Assembly (NCBI GenBank): GCA_035539215.1
Contig: DATLIX010000012.1
Coordinates: 62,001 to 126,000 of the forward strand
Reading direction: 5' to 3'
DNA from: Dongia_B sp035539215
Lineage (GTDB): Bacteria; Pseudomonadota; Alphaproteobacteria; Dongiales; Dongiaceae
DNA: 64,000 nucleotides
In this document: piece by piece, positions 1-8,197 of the stretch
Layout of the letters: every line of letters starts with the position of its first letter
Numbering within the stretch: the stretch's first letter is position 1
The notes under the pieces: model-generated
What the model was told of the DNA's origin: nothing
What the model saw: only the letters and a program-made list of their open reading frames with translations
Database searches by the model: none
Position numbers and translations under genes: made by a program

Positions 1-673
1 CATAGGGACTGGTGGTGGCGATCTCTGCCTGCCCGATGGCAGCCTTGTACCAGGGGCGGCCTCGCGGATCGAAGCGATAATCGGCGTCGATCCGTGAACT
101 CAGAAGACGGTTATCGGCATCATAGAGCCGGTATTCACCGACCATCGTGCCGCCGACATCGAGGGTTATCGACTGGACCAGCAGCACCGCCGCTGCGGGA
201 GCGGAGAAGCGCCGCCGCATATCGTCGTTTGCCAAGGGGCGGAAGAGAATGAATTCGCCGTCGGGATAGCCGGCATAGATCGCGTCGATCAGGCTGTTTT
301 GCCGCAGGGCATCGGCGATGGCCGGTACTTCCTGCAGCCTTTCAGGCAAGGTCGTCGCGCCCGACAGGGAATCTCTGGACAGAAAGCGTAGCTGGGCTTC
401 GGCCGGCTCGAGAATACGCCGCGCCTTTTCTGTCACCGCTTCCCTGATATACCCGACCGTATCGTTGGATGCCTGTAGCAGCGCTTCTTGCGAAGCACGA
501 TAGGCCTGCCAGGTGAGCAAGCCGGCAACCAGGGTCAGAAACAGGATGACGCTGACGGCGGCGACCGCTTGCAGCGGCAGACGCCGGCGTCTGGTCTGTC
601 GCGGCGCCTGCACATGCGGCCGGCCAAAGGTCGGCGAACCCGTCATTCCGGGGTCATGTGTGATTTCCGCCAT
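1..673 (-). CDS. Cache-type membrane sensor protein, N-terminal part (runs off the window)
   Basis: I read this open frame directly from the minus strand; it continues past the left edge, so only about 224 residues are seen. The chosen ATG ends at 673, with CGGAG about 10 bases upstream. A basic stretch (RQTRRRRLPLQ) is followed by one transmembrane helix around residues 35-55 (AVSVILFLTLVAGLLTW). Next comes an extracytoplasmic region ending in FDPRGRPWYKAA, typical of dCache sensors found in chemoreceptors, histidine kinases and diguanylate cyclases. The output domain lies outside the window, so the enzyme class is unknown. It starts 27 bp after the solute-binding protein gene, so the two probably form an operon in which the binding protein may present a ligand to the sensor. 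That link is inference. Confidence 0.7.
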   Translation of the reverse strand, partial: MAEITHDPGMTGSPTFGRPHVQAPRQTRRRRLPLQAVAAVSVILFLTLVAGLLTWQAYRASQEALLQASNDTVGYIREAVTEKARRILEPAEAQLRFLSRDSLSGATTLPERLQEVPAIADALRQNSLIDAIYAGYPDGEFILFRPLANDDMRRRFSAPAAAVLLVQSITLDVGGTMVGEYRLYDADNRLLSSRIDADYRFDPRGRPWYKAAIGQAEIATTSPY

Positions 674-700
674 CTCATTGCTCCGGAGCGGTTGACGGTT

Positions 701-1510
701 TCAATAGGTGAGGAGGCTTACGGCAATGTCCGGCGGCAGGCTGCGCTGATAAATCCGCTGCAGCGTGCCGTCGAGGCGCATCCGTTCGAGGACCCGGGTC
801 CAGTCGTTGATCATCGCCGGGGTGAAGCGCGACCGGGCAAAAACCATGGCATGCGGCAAAGGCGGCGCCGGGGACAGATCGGCGATGGCGAAACGCTGTT
901 CGCGTTCGTCCGGCGAAAGATAGAATTCATAATTTACCGCCGCCGTGAGAATGACTTGCACGTCGTCGTTTTCCAGGCCGAGATAGAGGCTCTGCTGGTC
1001 GAGATAGGTGCGAATCTGCGATTGATTGGCGGGCGTTTGCAAGCGGTTGTCGTAATAGCCGCCATAGAGAAAGCCGGCGACCACGCCGATGCGCAAGTCA
1101 GGCCGGGCGAGAATGTCGTCGAAGGAGCTTATCTTCGCCGCCTCGGCATGGCGCGCGACCACCACGTTCTTCAGGCCGAGATAGGGGATGAAATAGGCAA
1201 AGGCGGCGCGGGATGTCGTTTCGGTCCCGCTGGTTGTCATGTCCAGTTGTCCGCTCTCAAGCCGTTGCCAGATTTCGTTGCGTGGCAGGATCTGCGTTTC
1301 GAATTTGCATGCGGTGCGGCGGGCGATTTCATCGACGACATCGCGGTCGATGCCGACACCTTGGTGAAACAGGGTGCCGAATTCATAGAAGGCAAGGCGG
1401 ATTGGCTGTTTACAGCCGAGATCCGGCAAAGGATCGGCGCGTGGTGAAACCAGCGCAAGGCTGACCGCCATGGCAACTGACGAGAAGAAACGAAACCACC
1501 GCAGCAGCAA
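701..1510 (-). CDS. periplasmic solute-binding protein (SBP_bac_3 family)
   Basis: This is a 269-residue protein of the family 3 substrate-binding fold used by polar amino-acid ABC importers and some sensor systems. I place the start at a TTG at 1510 because GGAG lies seven bases before it and a signal peptide follows at once (hydrophobic FFSSVAMAVSLALVSPRA). An upstream TTG at 1540 would only add residues before the signal. Family-like segments include FGTLFHQGVGIDRDVVDEIA near the N terminus, and LRIGVVAGFLYGGYYDN and YLGLENDDVQVILTA in the second lobe. No permease or ATPase gene lies nearby. The next gene downstream is a Cache-type sensor, so a sensory role is as likely as transport. The ligand cannot be told. 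Confidence 0.75.
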   Translation of the reverse strand: MLLRWFRFFSSVAMAVSLALVSPRADPLPDLGCKQPIRLAFYEFGTLFHQGVGIDRDVVDEIARRTACKFETQILPRNEIWQRLESGQLDMTTSGTETTSRAAFAYFIPYLGLKNVVVARHAEAAKISSFDDILARPDLRIGVVAGFLYGGYYDNRLQTPANQSQIRTYLDQQSLYLGLENDDVQVILTAAVNYEFYLSPDEREQRFAIADLSPAPPLPHAMVFARSRFTPAMINDWTRVLERMRLDGTLQRIYQRSLPPDIAVSLLTY

Positions 1511-1685
1511 GACTTCTCTCCGGAGCCCGCCTGCAACCAAGCCGATCCTGGCCGGTTTGATCGTGGCTTTAACCAGCCTGCAGCCATTAATAGCAATCGT
1601 ATCACAGGCTTCGGAAAACTCAGCGGATTTTCTAACAGAGGATAGGATCGCCGTAGGTAGCTGACGGCCGAAATGATCGGCCCGA

Positions 1686-2330
1686 TCAACCGGATGTGAC
1701 CTCGGCGATAATTTCGGCCACCTCCGCTTCGCCTTCGGCTTCCAAACCGGCGATGACTCCGGCCTGGTCGGCGGCGTTTCGGTTCTGGCTCATCTTCCAT
1801 TTGCCTTCGAGCCGCGCGATCGGCAGCTCCAATCCGACAATGCCTTTCAGCATGGCGTCGATATAGTCGGCGGGCGCATCCTGCACCGACCACGCTTTGG
1901 CGCGGCCGTTTTCACGCCGGGCCGTCAAACGCGTGACGAGATCCAGGAGCCGTGCCGGGTCATCGAAGGCTTTCAGCCGGCCATAGGCGTGTATGGCGAC
2001 GTAATTCCAGGTCGGCACTACTTTGCCGGTTTCCCGCTTCGTCTCGTACCAGGAGGGCGTGATATAGGCGTCCGGCCCCTGAAAGATCGCCAATGCATCG
2101 AGGTCGGCGCGGAACTGACGCCATTGCGGATTGGCTTTTGCGACATGCCCGTAAAGCGTCCCATGCGGCGCCGAGCCATCGGCCGCGGGGGCCGGGTCGT
2201 AATGCAATGGGATGTGGCTCGCCTCCATACCCTCCGCGGTCATCGTCACGATCGTGGCGAGACCGGCGGAGGCGATGGCCTGCTGCAGGCGATCCGTGCG
2301 CGTTTCGGTAAAGTGCGTCGGCAGATACAT
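1686..2330 (-). CDS. PaiB-like FMN-binding protein
   Basis: The 214-residue protein begins MYLPTHF, the hallmark start of the PaiB family (FMN-binding split-barrel proteins described as negative transcriptional regulators in Bacillus). Other family landmarks are HIPLHYDP, GHVAKANPQW, FQGPDAYITPSWY, VPTWNYVAIHAYG and the C-terminal LEGKWKMSQNR. Length and order of motifs match the family. It stands alone, between the solute-binding protein gene and an interspersed repeat. In proteobacteria the regulatory role is poorly tested, and a flavin-linked or general stress role is equally possible. Confidence 0.88.
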   Translation of the reverse strand: MYLPTHFTETRTDRLQQAIASAGLATIVTMTAEGMEASHIPLHYDPAPAADGSAPHGTLYGHVAKANPQWRQFRADLDALAIFQGPDAYITPSWYETKRETGKVVPTWNYVAIHAYGRLKAFDDPARLLDLVTRLTARRENGRAKAWSVQDAPADYIDAMLKGIVGLELPIARLEGKWKMSQNRNAADQAGVIAGLEAEGEAEVAEIIAEVTSG

Positions 2331-2465
2331 GATCGAGGGCTCGGTAATGGCGGACAGCTATCTAGTACCGCAAAACCGGCTCCGGGAAAGATCCGCTTTT
2401 CGCCTGAGGCTGAGGCCGCCTAGAGCTGCATCGTTTTTGATCGAATCACGCAGTGCTTCCCCTTA

Positions 2466-2482
2466 AAACGATCGCGTTCTAG
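2466..2482. repeat. short interspersed repeat, copy 1
   Basis: The 17 bases AAACGATCGCGTTCTAG occur here and again, with one difference, at 33708-33724. This copy overlaps the last codons and stop of the oxidoreductase gene on the minus strand. The surrounding gap 2331-2478 has no gene. The sequence resembles the ends of interspersed palindromic elements common in alphaproteobacteria, but I cannot name the family. Confidence 0.5.
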
Positions 2483-3402
2483 CTGTCGGCGACAATGGTG
2501 GCGGGGAAGCCGGGTGCGCGTAAATCGGTGCCCAAGGCATCTTCCAGCAGTTTCACCACCTGGCTGGAATAGGCCGAACCGCCATATTGCGACCGGGCGC
2601 GGATGAAGGTCTGCTCAACCAGGCCGGCCAGTTCCAGCGGGACGCCGAATTCGCGCCCCAGTTCATGGGCGAAGTACAGATCCTTGCAGGCGAGATCCAT
2701 GGTGAAATTGATATTGTAGCTGCCGTTCAGGATGACCTGGCTTTCGGTCTCATGAACGAAACTATTGCCGGAGCTGGCCTTGATGGCGTGAAAGGCCTGG
2801 GCAAGATCGAGACCGCCGCGTTTGGCCAGCATCAGGGCCTCACCGGCCGCCACCAGATGGATGAAGGCGAGCATGTTGGTGATCACTTTGATGACCGAGG
2901 CGCTGCCCAAAGGCCCCATATGAAACACCTGGCCGCCGATGGCCTGGAAGATTGACATATGGGCGACGAAGACGGCCTTCTCGCCACCGACCAGGACGGT
3001 GATATCGCCGCTGGCCGCTTTGTGAACGCCGCCGGTGACGGGCGCTTCCAGGCAATGGATGCCGCGATCGGCAGCGAGGCCGGCGAGCCATTTCAGCTCA
3101 TGCAGGTCGTTGGTGCTGCAGTCGATCCAGGTGCCGCCCCGTCGCAAGCCGCTGAAAACGCCGTTTTCGCCGCTGACGACGCGGGTGACGGCTGCGGGCG
3201 AGGGCAGGCAGGTCATGACCGTCTCGCAGCGACTGGCGAGTTCAGCCGGGCTGTCGGCCCAGCTGGCGCCTTGTTCCAGCAACGGCAGGGCGGCCTCACG
3301 GTTGAGGTCGTGGACAGTGACACTGAAGCCGGCCTTGATCAGGCTTGCCGCCAGATGGAAGCCGAGATTGCCGATGCCGATAAAGCCTATTTGTCTTGTC
3401 AT
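2479..3402 (-). CDS. NAD(P)-dependent beta-hydroxyacid dehydrogenase (3-HIBDH family)
   Basis: The 307-residue protein has the Rossmann motif IGFIGIGNLGFHLAASLI at its N terminus and the substrate-binding signature EAPVTGGVHKAASGDITVLV. The catalytic lysine sits in SASVIKVITNM. These define the 3-hydroxyisobutyrate / 2-hydroxy-3-oxopropionate (tartronate semialdehyde) reductase group. I choose the ATG at 3402; a TTG at 3420 would add six residues. The gene follows the enolase-superfamily gene by 14 bases, so they are co-transcribed. A role in sugar-acid breakdown, reducing or oxidising a short beta-hydroxyacid, is a reasonable guess. The exact substrate is not visible. Confidence 0.85.
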   Translation of the reverse strand: MTRQIGFIGIGNLGFHLAASLIKAGFSVTVHDLNREAALPLLEQGASWADSPAELASRCETVMTCLPSPAAVTRVVSGENGVFSGLRRGGTWIDCSTNDLHELKWLAGLAADRGIHCLEAPVTGGVHKAASGDITVLVGGEKAVFVAHMSIFQAIGGQVFHMGPLGSASVIKVITNMLAFIHLVAAGEALMLAKRGGLDLAQAFHAIKASSGNSFVHETESQVILNGSYNINFTMDLACKDLYFAHELGREFGVPLELAGLVEQTFIRARSQYGGSAYSSQVVKLLEDALGTDLRAPGFPATIVADS

Positions 3403-3416
3403 ACGTCGTTCACCCG

Positions 3417-4601
3417 TCAAACCGGTCGGTCATACATTTCGAGATGGAGTTGCGCGCCCGTATAGGGGTGGGCCAGGGCAACGGATTCGTCGAGCTCCAC
3501 GCCGAGGCCGGGCTCGGTCGGCGGAATCACGTAACCGTCCTGCCACCGGATCGGCCGCTTGAGAATTTCGCTATGGAAGCCGCCCCAGGTCTGGATGCTT
3601 TCGAGGATCAGGAAATTGGGGCTGCAGGCGCTGATCTGGATGTTTGCCGCGCCGACGATCGGGCCGCAATAGAGATGCGGCGCGATCTGCGCGTAATGCG
3701 TTTCCGCCATGGTCGCGATTTTCTTGGCTTCAAGAATGCCACCGACGCGTCCCAGATTCATTTGCAGGATGGCTGCGGCCTTGAGGTTCAGCAGCCGGGC
3801 GAATTCGTATTTGGTGGTGAGCCTTTCGCCGGCGGCCACCGGGATGGTCGTTGCTGCCGCAACCCGTGCCATTTCCTCCGGCATTTCCGGCGGTGTCGGT
3901 TCCTCGTACCAGAGAGGGTCGGACGGCTCCAGCCGCTGTGCCAGCCGGATCGCGCCGGCAGCTGTCATTTGGCCATGGGTACCGAGCAGGAGATCGGCGC
4001 GGCCGCCAACCGCTTCGCGCAATTTGCGGACGAAGCGTTCTGTGTGATCGAGTGCCTCCAGCGACAATTGCCGCGGATCGAAGGCAGAATAGGGGCCGAC
4101 AGGATCGAATTTGACCGCCGTGAAGCCCTGCTTCACGTAGGCCGCAGCCCGTTCGGCCGCGAGGTCGGCATTCTGATAGACGTTGGCGGTGTCGCCGGGC
4201 TCCGGATAGAGGTAGGAATAGCTGCGCAGCTTTTCATGTATGCGTCCGCCAAGCAGTTCATAGACCGGCTTGTTGGTTTCCTTGCCGACGATGTCCCAAC
4301 AGGCCATCTCGATGCCGGACAGGATGCCGATCAGCGAAGGATCCGGACGTTGCGTGTAGCCGCTGGAATAGATGCGCCGCCACAAGGCCTCGATCTTGAA
4401 GGGATCGGCGCCGACCACCTGGCGCTGAAACACATCCTCGATCATCTGGGCGACGACATGCGGATGGAACGGCACGGAATAGACTTCGCCCACGCCTTCG
4501 ACGCCGCTGTCAGTGATCAGTTTGAGGAAGATGAAATAGCGGCCGCCGAAATGCGGTGGCGGGTTGCCGACGACAAAAGTACGGATTTCCTTGATCTGCA
4601 T
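3417..4601 (-). CDS. mandelate racemase / muconate lactonizing enzyme family protein
   Basis: The 394-residue protein belongs to the enolase superfamily, whose members abstract a proton alpha to a carboxylate and often dehydrate sugar acids. The start at 4601 has a strong GAGGGGAAC ribosome site. Family landmarks: GVGEVYSVPFHPHVVAQMIE in the capping domain; GIEMACWDIVGKETNKPVYE; GFTAVKFDPVG; LLGTHGQMT; LWYEEPTPPE; AAGERLTT; ILQMNLGRVGG; QIAPHLYCGP. The strand-end glutamates and the late histidine are present. The usual first metal-binding Asp appears to be Gly (GTHGQ), and the Asp normally paired with the histidine is Asn (QMNLGR). The activity may therefore be unusual. It is co-transcribed with the dehydrogenase and divergent from a LysR gene. 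Confidence 0.85.
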   Translation of the reverse strand: MQIKEIRTFVVGNPPPHFGGRYFIFLKLITDSGVEGVGEVYSVPFHPHVVAQMIEDVFQRQVVGADPFKIEALWRRIYSSGYTQRPDPSLIGILSGIEMACWDIVGKETNKPVYELLGGRIHEKLRSYSYLYPEPGDTANVYQNADLAAERAAAYVKQGFTAVKFDPVGPYSAFDPRQLSLEALDHTERFVRKLREAVGGRADLLLGTHGQMTAAGAIRLAQRLEPSDPLWYEEPTPPEMPEEMARVAAATTIPVAAGERLTTKYEFARLLNLKAAAILQMNLGRVGGILEAKKIATMAETHYAQIAPHLYCGPIVGAANIQISACSPNFLILESIQTWGGFHSEILKRPIRWQDGYVIPPTEPGLGVELDESVALAHPYTGAQLHLEMYDRPV

Positions 4602-4733
4602 CGATGTTCCCCTCGCAGCAATCTGGGCAGTAATCCGGCCAACGTCTTGAGGTTCAGTGAAAACCGGTGACGCCGCCGCCGGCAATTGATATTTTATGAC
4701 GACGATTCAAATAAACTAAACCATACTGGCGAT

Positions 4734-5633
4734 ATGACAAGACGCTTGCCACCCCTGAATGCGCTGCGCCATTTCGAGGCCGTGGCGCGCCATCTCAGCT
4801 TCAAGCTGGCGGCGGAGGAACTGGCCGTCAGTCCGGCTGCGGTGACCCATCAGGTCAAATTGCTCGAGGCTTGGCTGGGCACTCCCTTGGTCATTCGCCT
4901 GACGCGCCGCATCGATCTGACCCCTGCCGGCGAGAAGCTGGCGCGCCAGGCGGGCCGCAGCTTTGCCGATCTGGCGGAGACGGCACGCCAGCTCTCTGGC
5001 TCGGCAGCCAACAATTTCGTCACGGTCAAGCTGGGGCGATATATCGGCGCCAAATGGGTGTCGCCGCGATTGCGCGATTTCTGGCACCGCCATGCCGCGA
5101 TCGATCTGCGGCTGCATCACTCGGTCAATGAATTGCCTGATGATCCGCCGGATATCGATATGGCGGTGCTATGGGGTAAGGGACATTGGCCGACCATGAC
5201 GGTTGAACCGCTGCTGATGGTCGAGAATGTGGCGCTCTGCGCGCCGGCCTTGCTGAAGTCGGCACGGGCCTTTCTGCGCAAGCCCCGCGGCGATGGGCAC
5301 ATGCTGCTGCATTATCGCGATTATAGTGGGTGGGAGGAATGGTTCGTCAGCGCCGGCTTGCCGGCCAAGGCTGCGCATCAAGGTCAAACCTTCGATGACG
5401 CCAATGTCGTGGTCGAAGCCGCCGCGGCGGGCCAGGGCATAGCGCTCGGTTATCTGCCGATCAGCCAAGCCGAAATCGATCTTGGCAGGCTTGTCCTTGC
5501 CCACCCACATCGCTGCAAGCCGGCAGACGGGTATTATCTGGTCTATCGCCGCGAGGTACTGGGCCGCCGCTCGGTTGCCATTTTTCGCCGCTGGATCCTC
5601 GGTGAGGCGACAGCCGCGCAAAAGGCACGCTAG
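4734..5633 (+). CDS. LysR-family transcriptional regulator (GcvA-like)
   Basis: The 299-residue protein starts MTRRLPPLNALRHFEAVARH, with a winged helix-turn-helix in the first 60 residues (SFKLAAEELAVSPAAVTHQV) and a periplasmic-binding-like effector domain after residue 90. The PPLNALRxFEA start and the LGxxLxxRLTRRIDLTPAG segment are typical of the GcvA subgroup. I chose the ATG at 4734 because that is where the domain begins; the open frame extends back to 4686. It is divergent from the enolase-superfamily gene with 132 bases between start codons, so it probably controls that operon. Confidence 0.88.
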   Translation: MTRRLPPLNALRHFEAVARHLSFKLAAEELAVSPAAVTHQVKLLEAWLGTPLVIRLTRRIDLTPAGEKLARQAGRSFADLAETARQLSGSAANNFVTVKLGRYIGAKWVSPRLRDFWHRHAAIDLRLHHSVNELPDDPPDIDMAVLWGKGHWPTMTVEPLLMVENVALCAPALLKSARAFLRKPRGDGHMLLHYRDYSGWEEWFVSAGLPAKAAHQGQTFDDANVVVEAAAAGQGIALGYLPISQAEIDLGRLVLAHPHRCKPADGYYLVYRREVLGRRSVAIFRRWILGEATAAQKAR

Positions 5634-5728
5634 CGTGCGACCGTTTTAAGTGGCAGCGGCCTGGCTTCCAGTTAAAACCTCCATCATGTCGAGTTGAGAC
5701 GGATTCACCTTTGATCCGGTTCTAAAGC

Positions 5729-6901
5729 TCAGCCGCGTAATTTCGTCAGGCCGGCGCCGATCGCGACCAGCAACATGGCGAGCGCCAACATCGAGAGTGA
5801 AATGGGCAGGCTGGTCAGCGTCGCCAGCGGACCGATCAGCGGCGGTCCGGCAAGTATGCCGGCATAGGCGAGTGTCGCCACGGCTGAGATCGCAACGCCG
5901 GGGGAGAAGCCCGGCAATTTGCCGGCCATGCCGAAAAGCTGCGGCACCACATTGGCAAGTCCGACACCTGTTATGGCAAAGCCGGTTAGAACGAGGGGCG
6001 CCGGATCTGTCATCGTCACGAGGCAGAGCCCACCGGCAGCGATGATGCTGCCGATGCGGAGGGTGAGAGCCGCGCCCAGCCGGGCAACGACCCAGTCGCC
6101 GGTCAGGCGGCCGAGCGCCATGGTTGCCGAAAAGGCGGCAAAACCCAGGCCGGCACCGGCTTCGTCGAAGTTGCGGTTGAAATGCAGGAAGACGGCGCTC
6201 CAGTCCATCATCGCGCCCTCGGTCATGGCGGCGGCGAAGGCAAGGAGGCCAAGCAATGCGACGAGGCCGGTCGGCCGGTTGAAGTGCTTGCGCTCGCTGC
6301 TGCCGTCTCTTCCGCGCAGGAGGCTGGGCATCTGACTGAAGACCATGAGCGCCATGACCGCGGCGATGAGGCACGCGGCGGTGAACGGTGTTAGGCCGAG
6401 ATGCAGGAGACCGCCGCAGATGGTGGCGCCGAAGATGCCGCCGATACTGAACATGCCGTGAAGCGAGGAGAAGATGGGCCTGCCGGCGAGATGTTCGACC
6501 GCCACGCCCTGTGCATTCATGGATATATCCATCAATCCGTTGGCGGCGCCAAAGATAAAAAGGCAGAGCACGATCAACGGCACCGAGGTCAGGGAAGCCA
6601 GCAGCGGCAGCATGGCGAAAAAGACCATGCTGGCGCTGATGATGACCGGTCGTGAGCCGAGGCGCGCGATGATCATGCCGGCAAGCGGCATCGATACCAG
6701 CGCTCCGGCGCCAAGCGACAGCAGGGTCAGGCCCAGGCCGGCATCATTCAGCATCAGTCGCTGCTTCGCCAGCGGCACCAGGGGGACCCATGCGGAGAGG
6801 GTGAAGCCGTTGGTCAGAAAGATGGCGCGACAGGCGATGCTTGCGCGCAGGGGCGACGGGATGGGGCGCCTGGTGTCGTTTTGGGCGAGGGTGGTCGACA
6901 T
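5729..6901 (-). CDS. major facilitator superfamily transporter
   Basis: The 390-residue protein has about twelve hydrophobic helices. MFS features include ARLGSRPVIISASMVFFAML after helix 2 and the repeated ARLGAALTLRIGSIIAAGGL in the second half. The segment GLMDISMNAQGVAVEHLAG resembles the YbjJ/FucP-like branch of small MFS carriers, several of which handle sugars. The ATG at 6901 is preferred over a TTG at 6919. It begins 38 bases after the DeoR-type regulator gene on the same strand, so the regulator probably controls it. The substrate is unknown. Confidence 0.87.
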   Translation of the reverse strand: MSTTLAQNDTRRPIPSPLRASIACRAIFLTNGFTLSAWVPLVPLAKQRLMLNDAGLGLTLLSLGAGALVSMPLAGMIIARLGSRPVIISASMVFFAMLPLLASLTSVPLIVLCLFIFGAANGLMDISMNAQGVAVEHLAGRPIFSSLHGMFSIGGIFGATICGGLLHLGLTPFTAACLIAAVMALMVFSQMPSLLRGRDGSSERKHFNRPTGLVALLGLLAFAAAMTEGAMMDWSAVFLHFNRNFDEAGAGLGFAAFSATMALGRLTGDWVVARLGAALTLRIGSIIAAGGLCLVTMTDPAPLVLTGFAITGVGLANVVPQLFGMAGKLPGFSPGVAISAVATLAYAGILAGPPLIGPLATLTSLPISLSMLALAMLLVAIGAGLTKLRG

Positions 6902-6939
6902 GCGGACTTCAGCTTCCAACTGTTGCGTTCCGGCTGTGC

Positions 6940-7725
6940 TCAGCCAGCATAGATGATCTCAACGCCGGCCTGTCGATAGGGATCGATGATGGCGGGCGAT
7001 ACGGTCTTTTCCGTGACCAGGCTGGTCAGCAGATCAATGGAACCGATGCGATAGGGAGCCCTGGTTCCGAGCTTGCGCACCGGTGCGGCCGTGACCACGC
7101 GATTGGCGGACTGGATCATGCGTGCTTTCAACCGCGCGCCATCGGGCGACATCTCCATCAGTCCGGCGGTTGCGTCAATCCCGCATACGCCCAACAGGCA
7201 GAGGTCGACGGAGAGACCGGCGACGGCCTCCCAGGCGGCGATGCCGACCGTCATCTGCTCGGCCTTGTCGACACTGCCGCCCAGAACGATCAGGTCGATA
7301 TGCGGATGGACCATCAGGGCCATGGCCGCGGGCAGGCTCGGCGTGATGACGGTGGCGTGCAGATCCGGTGCAATCACTTCCGCCGCCGCCAGATTGGTCG
7401 TGCCGCTGTCCAGCAGGATGGTGCTGCCCGGTTCTATCAGGCTGGCAAGCCGTGTCGCCAACAGAACCCGGCTGCCGTCGTCATCGCGTTGTCGTTTGGC
7501 GAAGGGCGCTGCAGCAGGAGTCAGCGGCAGGCGGGGCAGGGCGCCGCCATGGACGCGCCGCAACAGCCCGGCGGCGGCCAGCTCATTCAAGTCCCGCCGA
7601 ACGGTGTCCTCCGACACCTCGAGCATTCGACTGGCGTCAGCCGCCACGATCTTGCCGTCGCGGGCCAGGAGATCCAGCAGGAACCCGCGGCGCTCTTCCG
7701 GCAATGAAAATTCCTGATTTTGCAT
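6940..7725 (-). CDS. DeoR-family transcriptional regulator
   Basis: The 261-residue protein has a DeoR helix-turn-helix (EERRGFLLDLLARDG to VSEDTVRRDLNELAAAGLLR, residues 9-45) followed by GGALPRLP. The effector domain is of the sugar-phosphate isomerase-like type (STILLDSGTTNLAAAEVI, VIVLGGSVDK-like IVLGGSVDKAEQMTVG). The family usually represses sugar genes and releases DNA on binding a sugar phosphate. I start at the ATG at 7725, where homology begins, although the frame stays open to 8079. Three TGCAA boxes on a 10-bp period lie 47-71 bases upstream of this start and could be its operator. Confidence 0.88.
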   Translation of the reverse strand: MQNQEFSLPEERRGFLLDLLARDGKIVAADASRMLEVSEDTVRRDLNELAAAGLLRRVHGGALPRLPLTPAAAPFAKRQRDDDGSRVLLATRLASLIEPGSTILLDSGTTNLAAAEVIAPDLHATVITPSLPAAMALMVHPHIDLIVLGGSVDKAEQMTVGIAAWEAVAGLSVDLCLLGVCGIDATAGLMEMSPDGARLKARMIQSANRVVTAAPVRKLGTRAPYRIGSIDLLTSLVTEKTVSPAIIDPYRQAGVEIIYAG

Positions 7726-8197
7726 GAAGCTGCCTGAAACTAACAAAATCATCCGATTACCCTGATAAAGATGCAATACCATGCAATAAGGTGCAACAGC
7801 GAAGAACATGTCATGTGACGGCAATGTCTTGAGACCAAACCTTGAGGCGACGCAGGATGGAGTGCAGGATCGACGGCAGGGGAGAAATACGCGTGGCTGA
7901 AGAACCGGGTCTCCAGACAGCGCGAGGACCATGGCGCCTTCATCCGCCGCGATCTCACTGCCCGCTGAGGCGGCCGCCCGGCAACGGGCGGTTTGGCTGA
8001 TATCGGGGCGGGTTTCCGGCAAGGCCGTCGTGATAGTTTCGTCGCAGCCTTTCGCAGTCGCAGCATGGGGCTTGACCAAAGGGCGAGGGGATGCGATCCA
8101 GCTATCCTAACTCTTGTCCGATCGTGCCATGCTGCAGTGGAACGCGGCTTTGCCGCTTTCCTTTTCGGACCTTCAATGGCTTAGGGGTCGCCTTCGC
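7726..8197. other. 472-bp divergent intergenic region
   Basis: No gene is seen between the DeoR-type regulator and the efflux operon. Open frames cross it on both strands but lack ribosome sites and family-like sequence. It must hold promoters for both directions. The only clear structure is the phased TGCAA set at 7772-7796. Confidence 0.5.
7772..7796. promoter_or_regulatory. three TGCAA boxes on a 10-bp period (candidate operator)
   Basis: TGCAA occurs at 7772, 7782 and 7792, exactly one helical turn apart, in the leader of the DeoR-type gene. Phased direct repeats on one face of the helix are a common arrangement for DeoR-family operators, so autoregulation is plausible. The regulator assignment is inference. 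Confidence 0.4.

Noticed and set aside
3396..4670. A 424-codon open frame on the plus strand
   Set aside because: It is antisense to the enolase-superfamily gene and has no recognisable domain or ribosome site.
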